NCBI GenBank assembly: GCA_003485905.1
Contig: DNHK01000169.1
Span: 1-5,591, forward strand
Source of the DNA: Gammaproteobacteria bacterium
GTDB lineage: Bacteria; Pseudomonadota; Gammaproteobacteria; Arenicellales; Arenicellaceae
Direction: 5' to 3'
DNA length: 5,591 bases
Shown here piece by piece: positions 1-5,591 of the stretch; the first letter of the stretch is position 1; every line of letters begins with the position of its first letter. A program made the translations under genes and the position numbers. Below the pieces are notes generated by a model that saw only the letters and a list, made by a program, of their open reading frames with translations, was not told where the DNA came from and did no database searches.

Positions 1-34
1 ACGACAGGTCTATTCGATGTTTCGTAATTTTGGA

Positions 35-60
35 TTAGGTAAAAAACCTAACTGAAGGTT
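35..60 (+). other. two overlapping, mutually exclusive small hairpins
   Basis: TTAGGT (35-40) pairs with ACCTAA (46-51) around an A5 loop. AACCT (45-49) can instead pair with AGGTT (56-60). The two share the ACCT segment, so only one can form at a time. They lie upstream of both promoter candidates for the helicase, so they may belong to the end of a transcript entering from the left. The stems are short and no U-tract follows, so a terminator role is not supported. Confidence 0.2.
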
Positions 61-120
61 ATTTAGTTAATGTTTACTGTAGAGGTGATAGTTTTGATGC
101 TTCTGCGCGGTAAATACTGA

Positions 121-150
121 TTGCCACTTTAAGTGAGCTACGTAAATAAT
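121..150 (+). promoter_or_regulatory. candidate sigma-70 promoter upstream of the helicase gene
   Basis: TTGCCA (121-126) matches five of six bases of the -35 consensus. It is followed after 18 bases by AATAAT (145-150), which matches five of six bases of the -10 consensus. Transcription would begin near 157 and leave a leader of about 140 bases before the helicase start. Long leaders are known for csdA/deaD mRNAs. The region is AT-rich, so chance matches are likely. The box at 182-187 is a competing candidate. Confidence 0.35.
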
Positions 151-181
151 TAATATTTCTCGTATTTTTCCAAATTATGGT

Positions 182-187
182 TATACT
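182..187 (+). promoter_or_regulatory. candidate -10 box with GC-rich discriminator
   Basis: TATACT (182-187) matches five of six bases of the -10 consensus and is followed directly by a GC-rich stretch (188-196). This layout is typical of gammaproteobacterial promoters for growth-rate-controlled translation and RNA genes. Transcription would start near 194, giving a leader of about 100 bases. No good -35 hexamer lies 16-18 bases upstream, and the TG of an extended -10 is one base out of place. The call therefore rests on the -10 and its surroundings only. Confidence 0.35.
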
Positions 188-295
188 CCGCGCCCCAGAA
201 GTTAGCATCTCCGTGTGATTGCTCCTTTGCGCTAGATAGGTTTTGCGTGATTAGTGATGTTGGAACCGCCGGCTTCGTTATGACCGGAGAGAGAG

Positions 296-2278
296 ATGTC
301 AGATAAGCCGACCGAGCGCAGCTCGGACTCGCCAGAGAAGGCGAAAATGGATACCGTTTTATTTAGTGACCTGGGTTTGCCAGAGTCTTTAATGAAAGCG
401 GTTACAGAAGTTGGTTATGAAGTGCCTTCGCCTATTCAGGCGCAAAGTATTCCGGTTTTACTGGACGGCCGAGATGTTCTAGGGCAAGCCCAAACCGGCA
501 CCGGGAAAACTGCCGCTTTTGCATTACCGTTACTTGCGAATATCGATATTAAGTCGAATAAAACACAAGTAATTATTCTGGCGCCAACCCGTGAATTGGC
601 TATTCAAGTAGCCGAAGCCTGCGACACCTACGCTAAGCATCTTCATGGAATTAACGTGTTGGCTGTTTATGGTGGCCAATCCTACGACAACCAGTTGCGC
701 CAGCTAAGACGTGGAGCACAAGTTGTTGTCGGCACGCCCGGACGTGTCATGGATCATTTACGTCGAAAAACCTTAAAACTACAGGATTTACAGGCCTTGG
801 TTTTAGATGAGGCTGATGAAATGCTTCGTATGGGCTTTATAGATGACGTGGAATGGATTCTTGAGCAGACTCCTGATTCGCGCCAAATCGCATTATTTTC
901 AGCAACCATGCCCGCGCAAATTAAGCGTATAGCTGACAAGCATCTTCAAGACCCGAAACATATAAAAATAATCAACAAAACCGCAACCGTTGCAACTACC
1001 TCCCAACGTTATGCAATGGTGGCTCAGCGTCACAAGTTGGACGCTATGGTGCGCGTGTTGGAAGGTGAAGAACACGATGGCGTAATTATTTTTGTGCGAA
1101 CTAAAATAGCTACCAATGAGGTGGCCAGCAAACTGCAGAGTCTCGGGTACAAGGCCGAGGCTTTGAACGGTGATGTCGCGCAGAATCAGCGCGAAAAAAT
1201 TGTCGAACAGTTGAAAAAGGGACGTTTAAATTTGCTGGTGGCTACTGATGTTGTAGCACGTGGACTTGACGTAGACCGAATTAGTCACGTTATCAATTAC
1301 GATGCCCCACATGATACAGAGTCATATATTCATCGTATCGGCCGTACCGGACGCGCTGGGCGTAGCGGCTGCGCAGTATTATTCTTAACGCCCCGCGAAA
1401 AACGTATGTTAGGTACTATTGAACGGGCGACTAAGCAGAAAATCCCTGCCTTACAGTTGCCAAGTACCGACGATATAAATAGAGCACGTGTTGAGCGGTT
1501 TAAACAACGAGCGCTTAACGCGACTAATAGTAAAAATATAGAGACTTTTAGGGAGATATATAACGAGCTCGCGCATAAAAGTGATCTAGATAATGATTTG
1601 ATTGCTGCCGCTTTTGCATTACTTGCGCAAGGTCAGGCACCCCTATTTATTCAGGATAGTGATCTTCAAGTTAGCAATGCTAGAGACAGTGATAGCGGCA
1701 AGCGTGGCCGGGATGGCGGGAATAGCAATCGACGAGATCGGCCGCAAAGAGGTGATCGACATGATCGTAAAGACTTTGGAGACAAACGTCGTAATTCACG
1801 TGGTGATAAACCAGCACCAGACCCAAAACCTACCCCACTTACCGATTTCCCTGATATTGAAATGGCGAGGTTCCGCTTAGATGTCGGCCACACCGATCAA
1901 GTAAAACCTGGGAATATCGTAGGGGCTATTGCTAATGAGGCCGATTTGGATGCCAAGTACATCGGTGAAATTGAGATTCGTGAAGATTTTTCGACTGTCG
2001 ATTTGCCTGCCGATATGCCTAGAGGAATGTTAAAACTGCTGAAGCGGGTTCATGTTGCGGGTAAGCCTCTGGATATTTCCTACTACGGTAAAGAGCAGCC
2101 TGAATCTAAGCGATCTTCGTCGGCCAAGTCACCTAAACGTTCGGCCTCGCCAAAAAATAAGAAAGGTGGAAAGCGGCAAGAACGAGCGCGACGAGAAGAA
2201 GTCATAGCGCCATCTCCCCCAAAAGTTGATATGAATATTATGCGTCGTGGACGAGGATCAAGATCAAAGTCCAAGTAG
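296..2278 (+). CDS. deaD: DEAD-box ATP-dependent RNA helicase, DeaD/CsdA type
   Basis: This 660-residue cytoplasmic RNA helicase unwinds RNA duplexes with ATP. In the known family it helps ribosome assembly and mRNA turnover, especially in the cold. All core motifs are present: Q motif (F23, PSPIQ 44-48), Walker A AQTGTGKT (65-72), PTREL (97-101), TPGR (147-150), DEAD (171-174), SAT (202-204), motif IV near 264-270, ATDVVARGLD (316-325) and HRIGRTGR (346-353). A helical region (about 390-450) follows, then an Arg/Asp/Gly-rich linker (about 462-507) and a DbpA-like RNA-binding domain (about 522-596, with IVGAIANEADL). The end is a Lys/Arg/Ser-rich tail (601-660). E. coli DeaD is about 629 residues, so the length is normal for the subfamily. 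The ATG at 296 has GGAG at 286-289, six bases away. The domain order separates it from RhlE, RhlB and SrmB. It stands alone on the plus strand and converges with the flavin reductase gene. Confidence 0.96.
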   Translation: MSDKPTERSSDSPEKAKMDTVLFSDLGLPESLMKAVTEVGYEVPSPIQAQSIPVLLDGRDVLGQAQTGTGKTAAFALPLLANIDIKSNKTQVIILAPTRELAIQVAEACDTYAKHLHGINVLAVYGGQSYDNQLRQLRRGAQVVVGTPGRVMDHLRRKTLKLQDLQALVLDEADEMLRMGFIDDVEWILEQTPDSRQIALFSATMPAQIKRIADKHLQDPKHIKIINKTATVATTSQRYAMVAQRHKLDAMVRVLEGEEHDGVIIFVRTKIATNEVASKLQSLGYKAEALNGDVAQNQREKIVEQLKKGRLNLLVATDVVARGLDVDRISHVINYDAPHDTESYIHRIGRTGRAGRSGCAVLFLTPREKRMLGTIERATKQKIPALQLPSTDDINRARVERFKQRALNATNSKNIETFREIYNELAHKSDLDNDLIAAAFALLAQGQAPLFIQDSDLQVSNARDSDSGKRGRDGGNSNRRDRPQRGDRHDRKDFGDKRRNSRGDKPAPDPKPTPLTDFPDIEMARFRLDVGHTDQVKPGNIVGAIANEADLDAKYIGEIEIREDFSTVDLPADMPRGMLKLLKRVHVAGKPLDISYYGKEQPESKRSSSAKSPKRSASPKNKKGGKRQERARREEVIAPSPPKVDMNIMRRGRGSRSKSK

Positions 2279-2312
2279 GTACGGGTTTGCGCTTCAGTGT
2301 TCCGTAAAATCT

Positions 2313-2852
2313 TTACTCTATTAATTTCACTACCGCTTGTTGAAGTTGTTGCTTTAGATCTAGGTTTGTCAGTTTGCCGGACTGTGTATCAAAATTCTCG
2401 TTAAAGCTGGGTATCGATAAACTTGCTTTTATGTCTGCGTCAAACCGAGGTAGTGAGCTGAGGGCCAAGGCCATTACTGTTGCGCCTCCACGAGCTCCGG
2501 GTGAAGTGGAAAGAACCACTATTGGTGTATTTTGAAACACTTTGCCTTCGATTCGGGAACACCAATCAAACAAATTTTTCCATGCCGCCGAATAGTTACC
2601 GTTGTGTTCGGCGAACGAAGCTATGATTCCATCGGCCTCCTTAATTTTAGCCAGAAATGCCTTAGCATTGTCTTGCTGACCATCTTGGTTTTCTAGATCT
2701 TGGCTGAATAGTGGTAGCTGAAAGTCATTTAAATCTAATACTTCCAATTCTATTTCATCGTGCGATTTCACCAATAAAGAACCGGCATAGGCCGCTAATT
2801 GTTTGTTGATTGATTTACTGCTACTGCTTGCGCCAAACGCGATGAAGTTCAT
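2313..2852 (-). CDS. NADPH-dependent FMN reductase family protein (flavodoxin-like fold)
   Basis: This 179-residue cytoplasmic flavoprotein belongs to the NADPH-dependent FMN reductase family, which includes chromate, quinone and azo reductases of the ChrR/YieF and SsuE kind. Such proteins bind FMN and pass electrons from NAD(P)H to quinones, flavins or other acceptors. The N-terminal strand and phosphate loop are visible as FGASSSSKSINKQLA (6-20). The second FMN-contacting segment is AEHNGNYSAAWKNLFDW (81-97), the counterpart of the family's PEYNxSxPGxLKNAxDW. A third loop is STSPGARGG (115-123). The conserved Pro and Tyr of the second segment are replaced by Ala81 and His83, so the substrate may differ from that of characterised members. 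The ATG start has only a weak GGAA-type ribosome site about 9-10 bases upstream. The gene lies 59 bases after the glycosylase gene, with a possible promoter of its own in that gap. The true substrate cannot be read from sequence. Confidence 0.85.
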   Translation of the reverse strand: MNFIAFGASSSSKSINKQLAAYAGSLLVKSHDEIELEVLDLNDFQLPLFSQDLENQDGQQDNAKAFLAKIKEADGIIASFAEHNGNYSAAWKNLFDWCSRIEGKVFQNTPIVVLSTSPGARGGATVMALALSSLPRFDADIKASLSIPSFNENFDTQSGKLTNLDLKQQLQQAVVKLIE

Positions 2853-2894
2853 GTTGTGTGATTTCCGTTAATACTGTTTTCTCTCGGGTGCCGC

Positions 2895-2922
2895 ATTCTA
2901 CACTGGATGATTTATGCAAGAA
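2895..2922 (-). promoter_or_regulatory. candidate promoter for the FMN reductase gene
   Basis: On the minus strand TAGAAT (2900-2895) matches five of six bases of the -10 consensus and is followed by a GC-rich discriminator (GCGGCACCC). A weak -35 (TTCTTG, 2922-2917) lies 16 bases upstream and overlaps the last codons of the glycosylase gene. Transcription would start near 2888, about 35 bases before the ATG at 2852. This suggests the reductase can be transcribed independently of the genes upstream. The weak -35 is the main doubt. Confidence 0.35.
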
Positions 2923-3490
2923 CGTCGTTCACGCGATTGCGAAGCGAAGGGAGTAATTCGATTTCGAACCAGGGATTTCGGCGCAGCCAGATATTATTTC
3001 TAGGACTGGGATGTGGAAGTGGAATCATCGTTGGCCAGTGATCCTGCCATGATCTGACCAATTCGGTAACTGATCCAGATTTACTTCCAAAGTGGTAGGC
3101 CTGTGCATACTGTCCTAGGACTACTGTGAGCTTTAAGTTTGCTAGGTATTCAAGTAGCTGTAGGCGCCATGCGGGAGCACATTCAGGTCTTGGTGGCAGA
3201 TCGCCTGATTTTCCAGTTCCAGGAAAGCAAAAACCCATCGGTAATAGCGCTACTTTTTCTGGATTGTAGAACGTTTCACGAGATACGCCTAGCCACTCAC
3301 GTAGGCGGTTTCCGCTTGCATCCTCAAACGGCACACCGGATTCATGAACAACTCTACCGGGTGCTTGTCCTGCAATTAATATTCTGGCCTTTGGATCAAT
3401 CTGAAGAACCGGACGAACCCCATGCAGTAGGTTGGGCTCGCATATGGTGCAAGCACGTACTTCGCCTAAAAGGTTTGAAAACGAGGTCAC
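2912..3490 (-). CDS. uracil-DNA glycosylase family protein, iron-sulfur type
   Basis: This 192-residue protein is in the uracil-DNA glycosylase superfamily, whose members cut damaged bases, mostly uracil, from DNA to start base excision repair. Motif 1 is GQAPG (41-45), followed by the conserved block GVPFEDASGNRLREWLG (52-68). Motif 2 is HPSPRN (160-165). Four cysteines, C14-x2-C17 and C88-x15-C104, have the spacing of the [4Fe-4S] ligands of family 4 enzymes. The stretch around 84-107 (PMGFCFPG...DLPPRPECAP) is characteristic of a widespread proteobacterial subfamily of this length. The start is GTG at 3490, with TAAGG eight bases upstream; an in-frame stop at 3509-3511 leaves no better choice. 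It sits 81 bases after the amidohydrolase gene with no clear functional tie. Motif 1 has Gln42-Ala43 where family 1 has a catalytic Asp and family 4 a Glu, so the activity on uracil is inferred, not certain. Confidence 0.88.
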   Translation of the reverse strand: MTSFSNLLGEVRACTICEPNLLHGVRPVLQIDPKARILIAGQAPGRVVHESGVPFEDASGNRLREWLGVSRETFYNPEKVALLPMGFCFPGTGKSGDLPPRPECAPAWRLQLLEYLANLKLTVVLGQYAQAYHFGSKSGSVTELVRSWQDHWPTMIPLPHPSPRNNIWLRRNPWFEIELLPSLRNRVNDVLA

Positions 3491-3571
3491 GAATGCTGCC
3501 TTATTTTGTTACGGCGAACCAAATTAGTATTGCTGGTAGGCCTTAGGAACTCGAACTGCAGAACTGGAGAT

Positions 3572-4699
3572 CTAGAGTGAGAATAGTCGCTCCGCGTTAC
3601 CGTGGTAAATCTTATGTTTATCGCTATCACTAGTCTTGGCTTCATCAATAAATTTTACTGATTCATCTACAGACTCATACGGGTAATCAGCGGCATATAA
3701 AATTCGATCAGCACCAAGTTCTTCTAAAGACAGCTGCAGTGACGACTGCTGGGCCACACCAGAGGTGGTAATGACGAAATTATCTTTAAAATATTCACTA
3801 GGCAGTTTACGCATTTCTTTTACAGCGCCAATTTTGAATTGCAGTAAATAGCGGTTATCAATTCGTTGTAAATAGAAGGGGATTCCTTCGCCCATGTGGC
3901 CGAGTATAATAATTAAGTCCGGGAATTGATCAAATACGCCACTCATTATCAGTCGAAGGGCGTGTAAGCTGGTTTCGACGGCAAATCCCCAACCTGCAAA
4001 ATATAACCCATAATCCAAGTAAGGTTTAATCATGCTGGGTGACGGTGTGCGGGGGTGCAAGTAGATAGGAACTTTTAAAGCGTTTGCAGCTTCTAGAATT
4101 GGCCAGAACTTTCTGTCGTCTAAATACTCATCTTTGGTATGCGAGTTGATGATCGCTCCCTTAAGTCCTAGCAAGGATACGGCACGATCAAGTTCTATCG
4201 CAGCTAGTTTAGGTTGCTGAGGGGCAATAGCCGCTAGACCTGTAAAACGAAGCGGATACTTTTTGACAGCTGCTGCGAGATAGTCATTAGCATGCACCGA
4301 TAATTCATGAGCGAGTGTGCCTTCAAGCACTTGTACTCCGGGCGACGTGATCGAAATGACCTGCATATCAATTCCGCTAGCATCCATGTCTTTGATACGG
4401 CCTGCACCAAGATCTATCAGGCGTTTATGAATAACTTCGGTTCCGGGACTGGGTTTGAGAATCGTATCTCCCATCATTCTGAAGCCTGGTTCACCCGGTG
4501 CTCCAGCGGCAATTATTTTATCCCATTCATCTGCAATTTCTTGGGTTACGAACGCCTCTTCCGTGGCTATTTTTTTAAAATTGCTTTGTGCGGTTGCCAT
4601 GCCTGATGCTAAACCGTGCATTGCCAAAGGTAAAGTTATTGCCTTTTTAATAAAGTCACGTCTGCCAGGGCTGTTTGGTAATTTATAAATGTGCACCAC
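3572..4699 (-). CDS. Tat-exported amidohydrolase-2 family protein (decarboxylase-like)
   Basis: This 375-residue protein belongs to the amidohydrolase-2 family of metal-dependent TIM barrels, the group of ACMSD, gamma-resorcylate decarboxylase and 2,3-dihydroxybenzoate decarboxylase. It begins with a twin-arginine signal (RRDFIKK, 13-19), a hydrophobic stretch, and a likely cleavage site after ATA (35-37), so the mature enzyme should be periplasmic. Likely metal and catalytic residues are E47 in ATEEAF (45-50), H215 in LHPR (214-217), H268 and E271 in GHMGE (267-271), and D338 in AADYPYE (336-342). Ala49 stands where gamma-resorcylate decarboxylase has a second N-terminal ligand, His. The fold suggests C-C cleavage (decarboxylation) or hydrolysis of a carboxylated or aromatic compound; the substrate is unknown. 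The start is one of two tandem GTG codons (4699 or 4696) and is poorly supported by a ribosome site, but only an upstream start keeps the Tat signal. It lies 68 bases downstream of the START-domain gene. Confidence 0.85.
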   Translation of the reverse strand: MVHIYKLPNSPGRRDFIKKAITLPLAMHGLASGMATAQSNFKKIATEEAFVTQEIADEWDKIIAAGAPGEPGFRMMGDTILKPSPGTEVIHKRLIDLGAGRIKDMDASGIDMQVISITSPGVQVLEGTLAHELSVHANDYLAAAVKKYPLRFTGLAAIAPQQPKLAAIELDRAVSLLGLKGAIINSHTKDEYLDDRKFWPILEAANALKVPIYLHPRTPSPSMIKPYLDYGLYFAGWGFAVETSLHALRLIMSGVFDQFPDLIIILGHMGEGIPFYLQRIDNRYLLQFKIGAVKEMRKLPSEYFKDNFVITTSGVAQQSSLQLSLEELGADRILYAADYPYESVDESVKFIDEAKTSDSDKHKIYHGNAERLFSL

Positions 4700-4701
4700 C
4701 T

Positions 4702-4734
4702 TTAACGAAACATGTATTTATACAGTTTTTGCAT
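4702..4734 (-). other. possible 10-codon leader ORF ahead of the amidohydrolase
   Basis: A short reading frame (MQKLYKYMFR, stop TAA at 4704-4702) ends two bases before the first GTG of the amidohydrolase gene. Its stop codon overlaps the only Shine-Dalgarno-like sequence nearby (AAAGG, 4703-4699). That sequence is too close to serve the GTG codons in the usual way, so translational coupling through this mini-ORF is one explanation for how the gene is started. The mini-ORF has no clear ribosome site of its own and could be chance. Confidence 0.2.
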
Positions 4735-4767
4735 AGTGGCGTTGGCGGAGAGACTACCGTTTTCAAA

Positions 4768-5416
4768 TCAGGGTTCGGTAATAAAAGGTACGCTTACATC
4801 GGCGTACTTGGGCTCGAGCGCTTCAGCCTTGAATGCCTTCATTGTTTGAAAGGGAGTATCGACCAATAACATATTGGTTATCCAACCTGGCAGGCTAGAC
4901 CCAGGATCCATATGCGTTTGGTTGATTACTTTGACCTGTCCTTTTCCTAATGGTTCAAACCGCCAAGTGGTCTTTGCTTCAGTGAGACGCACCCTGCCAG
5001 GAATTGGTTCCAGAATATCCGTTGTCGCGACACTTAACATTTCCACGGCTTTCGACCTTGAATCCTGTGTCCACTTAACATGCGCTAAAACATCTCGGTC
5101 TTTTACTGGGAATGGAAGATTATTGTGGGTATATATATAGGCTTCTGATTCACTAATACGTTCGTAAAAATAAGAGTTTTCGCACCCCTCGGCCCATTCG
5201 GAACAAGCATCCGCATCGCCGATAAGCGCGACCAGCGAAGATATTCGTCCTTCAAATGTACTTTCAACTTTTACTTCCTTGTACGGCGAGCCCTCCACAC
5301 TACGCGTAAACACTTGAATGTCTTCCTTATCCCTTTGTAATTCCCCAATCGCCTTCAGCAGCTAGAACGATATTAGTTAAAAGGCCAAAAGTTAATCCTA
5401 TGAAAATATTGTTCAT
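4768..5416 (-). pseudogene. START-domain lipid-binding protein with signal peptide, broken by a one-base frameshift
   Basis: Two parts of one gene lie in different frames. The first starts at ATG 5416 behind an excellent ribosome site (AAGGAG, 5429-5424, seven bases away). It encodes a Sec-type signal peptide with a hydrophobic core and VLAA-E processing region, then EGDW, and reaches a stop at 5329-5327 after 29 codons. The second, in the next frame, continues with ELQRDKEDIQVFTRSVEGSP and runs to TGA at 4770-4768. It has START/Bet v1-like fold signatures: DADACSEWAEGC, PFPVKDRDVLAHV, TTWRFEPLGKGQVKVINQ, HMDPGSSLPGWITN and VDTPFQTM. Reducing the GGGG run (5346-5343, minus strand) by one G joins the parts into a 215-residue protein of normal length for exported START proteins, which bind lipids or other hydrophobic ligands. 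The open stretch alone could start at GTG 5313 (181 residues) but would lack the signal and first strand. A sequencing error is as likely as a true mutation. Confidence 0.85.
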
Positions 5417-5591
5417 TTGATTTCTCCTTATCAATCGACACTTAACAATAAACAGCTTCGACACTACTGATGCTAACAGAAAATAGTATTTTGCGTAAAT
5501 ATTCCGTAGGAGAGTTTAGTAACTATTTGATTAATATATATTTTATAATAATATGCCTATTATTAAACCTTGATGATCGGTGTGTTATCCG
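5417..5591. other. AT-rich intergenic region upstream of the START-domain gene
   Basis: This stretch has no supportable coding region on either strand. It holds the ribosome site of the START gene (5424-5429) and should hold its promoter, but no convincing -35/-10 pair was found on the minus strand. Positions 5521-5567 are almost pure A/T, with TATAAT on the plus strand at 5544-5549 next to an inverted repeat. A divergent plus-strand promoter for a gene beyond the window is therefore possible. Confidence 0.4.
5546..5565. repeat. perfect 8-bp inverted repeat, possible operator
   Basis: TAATAATA (5546-5553) is separated by TGCC from its exact reverse complement TATTATTA (5558-5565). The 20-base symmetrical site overlaps a TATAAT box (5544-5549, plus strand) and lies about 130 bases upstream of the START gene start. 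The size and symmetry suit a dimeric repressor site. A pure A/T stem in an AT-rich region can also arise by chance, and it is not a terminator (no GC stem). Confidence 0.3.

Noticed and set aside
2..55. Open frame from the left edge, 17 codons ending in TGA, as the tail of an upstream gene
   Set aside because: It is too short to recognise, and random 17-codon open stretches are common, so no partial gene is claimed.
70..120. Possible 16-codon leader peptide starting at ATG 70
   Set aside because: It lies upstream of both promoter candidates, and its AAGG is 11 bases from the ATG; there is no coding signal.
257..283. Eight-codon ORF just before the helicase ribosome site
   Set aside because: It has no ribosome site of its own and is short enough to be chance.
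1602..1880. 92-codon open frame inside the helicase gene on the plus strand
   Set aside because: It overlaps the Arg/Asp/Gly-rich linker in another frame, where biased codons keep alternative frames open; the helicase frame is fully supported.
2280..2306. Hairpin TACGG/CCGTA as a bidirectional terminator
   Set aside because: The stem is only 5 bp with a 17-base loop, and there is no U-tract on either strand.
3139..3546. 135-codon open frame opposite the glycosylase gene
   Set aside because: It is antisense to a clearly conserved protein and shows no recognisable motif or ribosome site.
3543..3571. GTTCGAGTTCC on the minus strand as the T-arm of a tRNA
   Set aside because: No acceptor stem, anticodon arm or D-arm could be built around it.
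4307..4606. 99-codon open frame opposite the amidohydrolase gene
   Set aside because: It is a shadow of the Tat amidohydrolase, with no domain or start signal.
5567..5591. Minus-strand open codons entering from the right edge as the end of another gene
   Set aside because: Two frames give 8 and 22 codons before a stop; both are too short and AT-biased to call.

Overview
The window looks like chromosomal DNA from a free-living gammaproteobacterium of moderate GC content. This rests on a DeaD/CsdA-type helicase with a DbpA-like C-terminal domain, promoter-like boxes followed by GC-rich discriminators, and the overall style of the encoded proteins. The exact genus cannot be read from the sequence. 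No tRNA, rRNA, CRISPR array, insertion sequence or phage gene was seen.

Layout: positions 1-295 are a non-coding leader region with promoter candidates. Positions 296-2278 (+) encode a full-length DEAD-box RNA helicase of the DeaD/CsdA type. Everything to its right is on the minus strand and converges on it across a gap of only 34 bases. In transcription order (right to left) this minus-strand series is: a START-domain lipid-binding-type protein with a signal peptide (4768-5416, broken by a single-base frameshift), a Tat-exported amidohydrolase-2 family protein (3572-4699), an iron-sulfur-type uracil-DNA glycosylase family protein (2912-3490), and an NADPH-dependent FMN reductase family protein (2313-2852). 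The gaps between them are 68, 81 and 59 bases. The last gap carries its own promoter-like box, so the series is only loosely an operon. Positions 5417-5591 are AT-rich, with no gene and a perfect 8-bp inverted repeat.

How the genes fit together: the helicase belongs to RNA and ribosome metabolism, particularly in the cold, and is independent of the rest. The START protein and the amidohydrolase both carry export signals (Sec-type and Tat-type), so the two adjacent genes probably act in the cell envelope or periplasm. A shared substrate is only an inference. The glycosylase (DNA base repair) and the flavin reductase (cytosolic redox) are ordinary cytoplasmic enzymes with no obvious link to that pair.

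The observations most worth a second look are the one-base G-run frameshift that separates the START domain from its signal peptide, the mixed motif set of the glycosylase, and the unusual translation start of the amidohydrolase. I found no clear evidence of an undescribed multi-gene system.
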